This document shows positions 44,950 to 45,285 of a stretch of DNA of 45,285 bases, piece by piece. Source of the stretch: Candidatus Liptonbacteria bacterium (GTDB lineage: Bacteria; Patescibacteriota; Minisyncoccia; UBA6257; JACOXY01); contig JACOXY010000015.1 in the NCBI GenBank assembly GCA_016182095.1, positions 1-45,285 of the forward strand. The letters are read 5' to 3'. A program made the position numbers and the translations under genes. Within the stretch, counting starts at the first letter, position 1, and each line of letters starts with the position of its first letter. Under the pieces are notes generated by a model, which did no database searches, was not told the origin of the DNA, and worked only from the letters and a program-made list of their open reading frames with translations.

Positions 44950-45285
44950 AATAACTTCGCCGGAATTTCTTTTATTCGTTTCTCGGAGATTTTGCAGTAT
45001 TTCGGTGAGATATCTATTCCGATATATTTTCTGCCTGTTTCTGCGGCGCAAAGTGTGGTTGTTCCAGCGCCATTGAACGGATCAAGTACAATATCGTCTT
45101 GATAGCTAAAGAGTTTCATCAGTCGCGTTGCTAACTCCTTTGGAAACATTGCGGGGTGATCGTATTCTTTCATGTTTCGTTCGGGGGCGATGGACCATTT
45201 TGCATAAACCCATTTTTTGAATTCGTCGCCTGTTATATCGGCTTTTGATGAGTCGCCGGCCTTTTTGTGTGTATCTTTTGAGAAA
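44946..45285 (-). CDS. DNA N4/N6 methyltransferase, C-terminal part, continues past window edge
   Basis: HPAMFPKELATRLMKLFSYQDDIVLDPFNGAGTTTLCAAETGRKYIGIDIS; frame is open to the window end. Confidence 0.9.
   Translation of the reverse strand, partial: FSKDTHKKAGDSSKADITGDEFKKWVYAKWSIAPERNMKEYDHPAMFPKELATRLMKLFSYQDDIVLDPFNGAGTTTLCAAETGRKYIGIDISPKYCKISEKRIKEIPAKLF

Noticed and set aside
1-45285. CRISPR array
   Set aside because: No regular direct repeats with unique equal-length spacers found; the repeats seen are inverted or irregular words.

Overview
The window reads as a chromosomal segment of a small-genome bacterium. Gene content and style (MetG, LeuS, ProS, CysS, DnaB, RecR, MreB, PBP2, L21, RmuC, PhoH, GH13, many small orphan proteins) resemble Candidate Phyla Radiation / Parcubacteria-type genomes; that lineage call is inference. 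Most genes are housekeeping. Items most worth a second look: (1) a site-2 protease (RseP/M50-like) carrying an in-frame GxxExxY (PDDEXK_3-like) nuclease domain between its catalytic/beta-loop region and TM2; (2) many inverted-repeat spacers whose arms touch or include the stop codon of the upstream gene and the start codon of the downstream gene, in at least three sequence families plus one-off examples, with one case (ROK kinase) where TAA appears changed to CAA and translation continues into the repeat; (3) short-word repeat insertions in frame inside MetG, TatD, ProS and an FAD oxidase; (4) a one-polypeptide CdaA-YbbR (diadenylate cyclase + CdaR-like) fusion with an altered RHR motif; (5) a sugar-nucleotide epimerase ending in a SEC-C zinc motif; (6) a tRNA-Asn locus with a broken 5' copy (48-nt palindrome in the anticodon loop) and a 3' att-like copy, next to a restriction-modification island; (7) an apparently frameshifted glmS; (8) an acyl-CoA dehydrogenase whose promoter -35 box abuts a MITE. 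All domain names come from motif recognition by eye; no searches were run.
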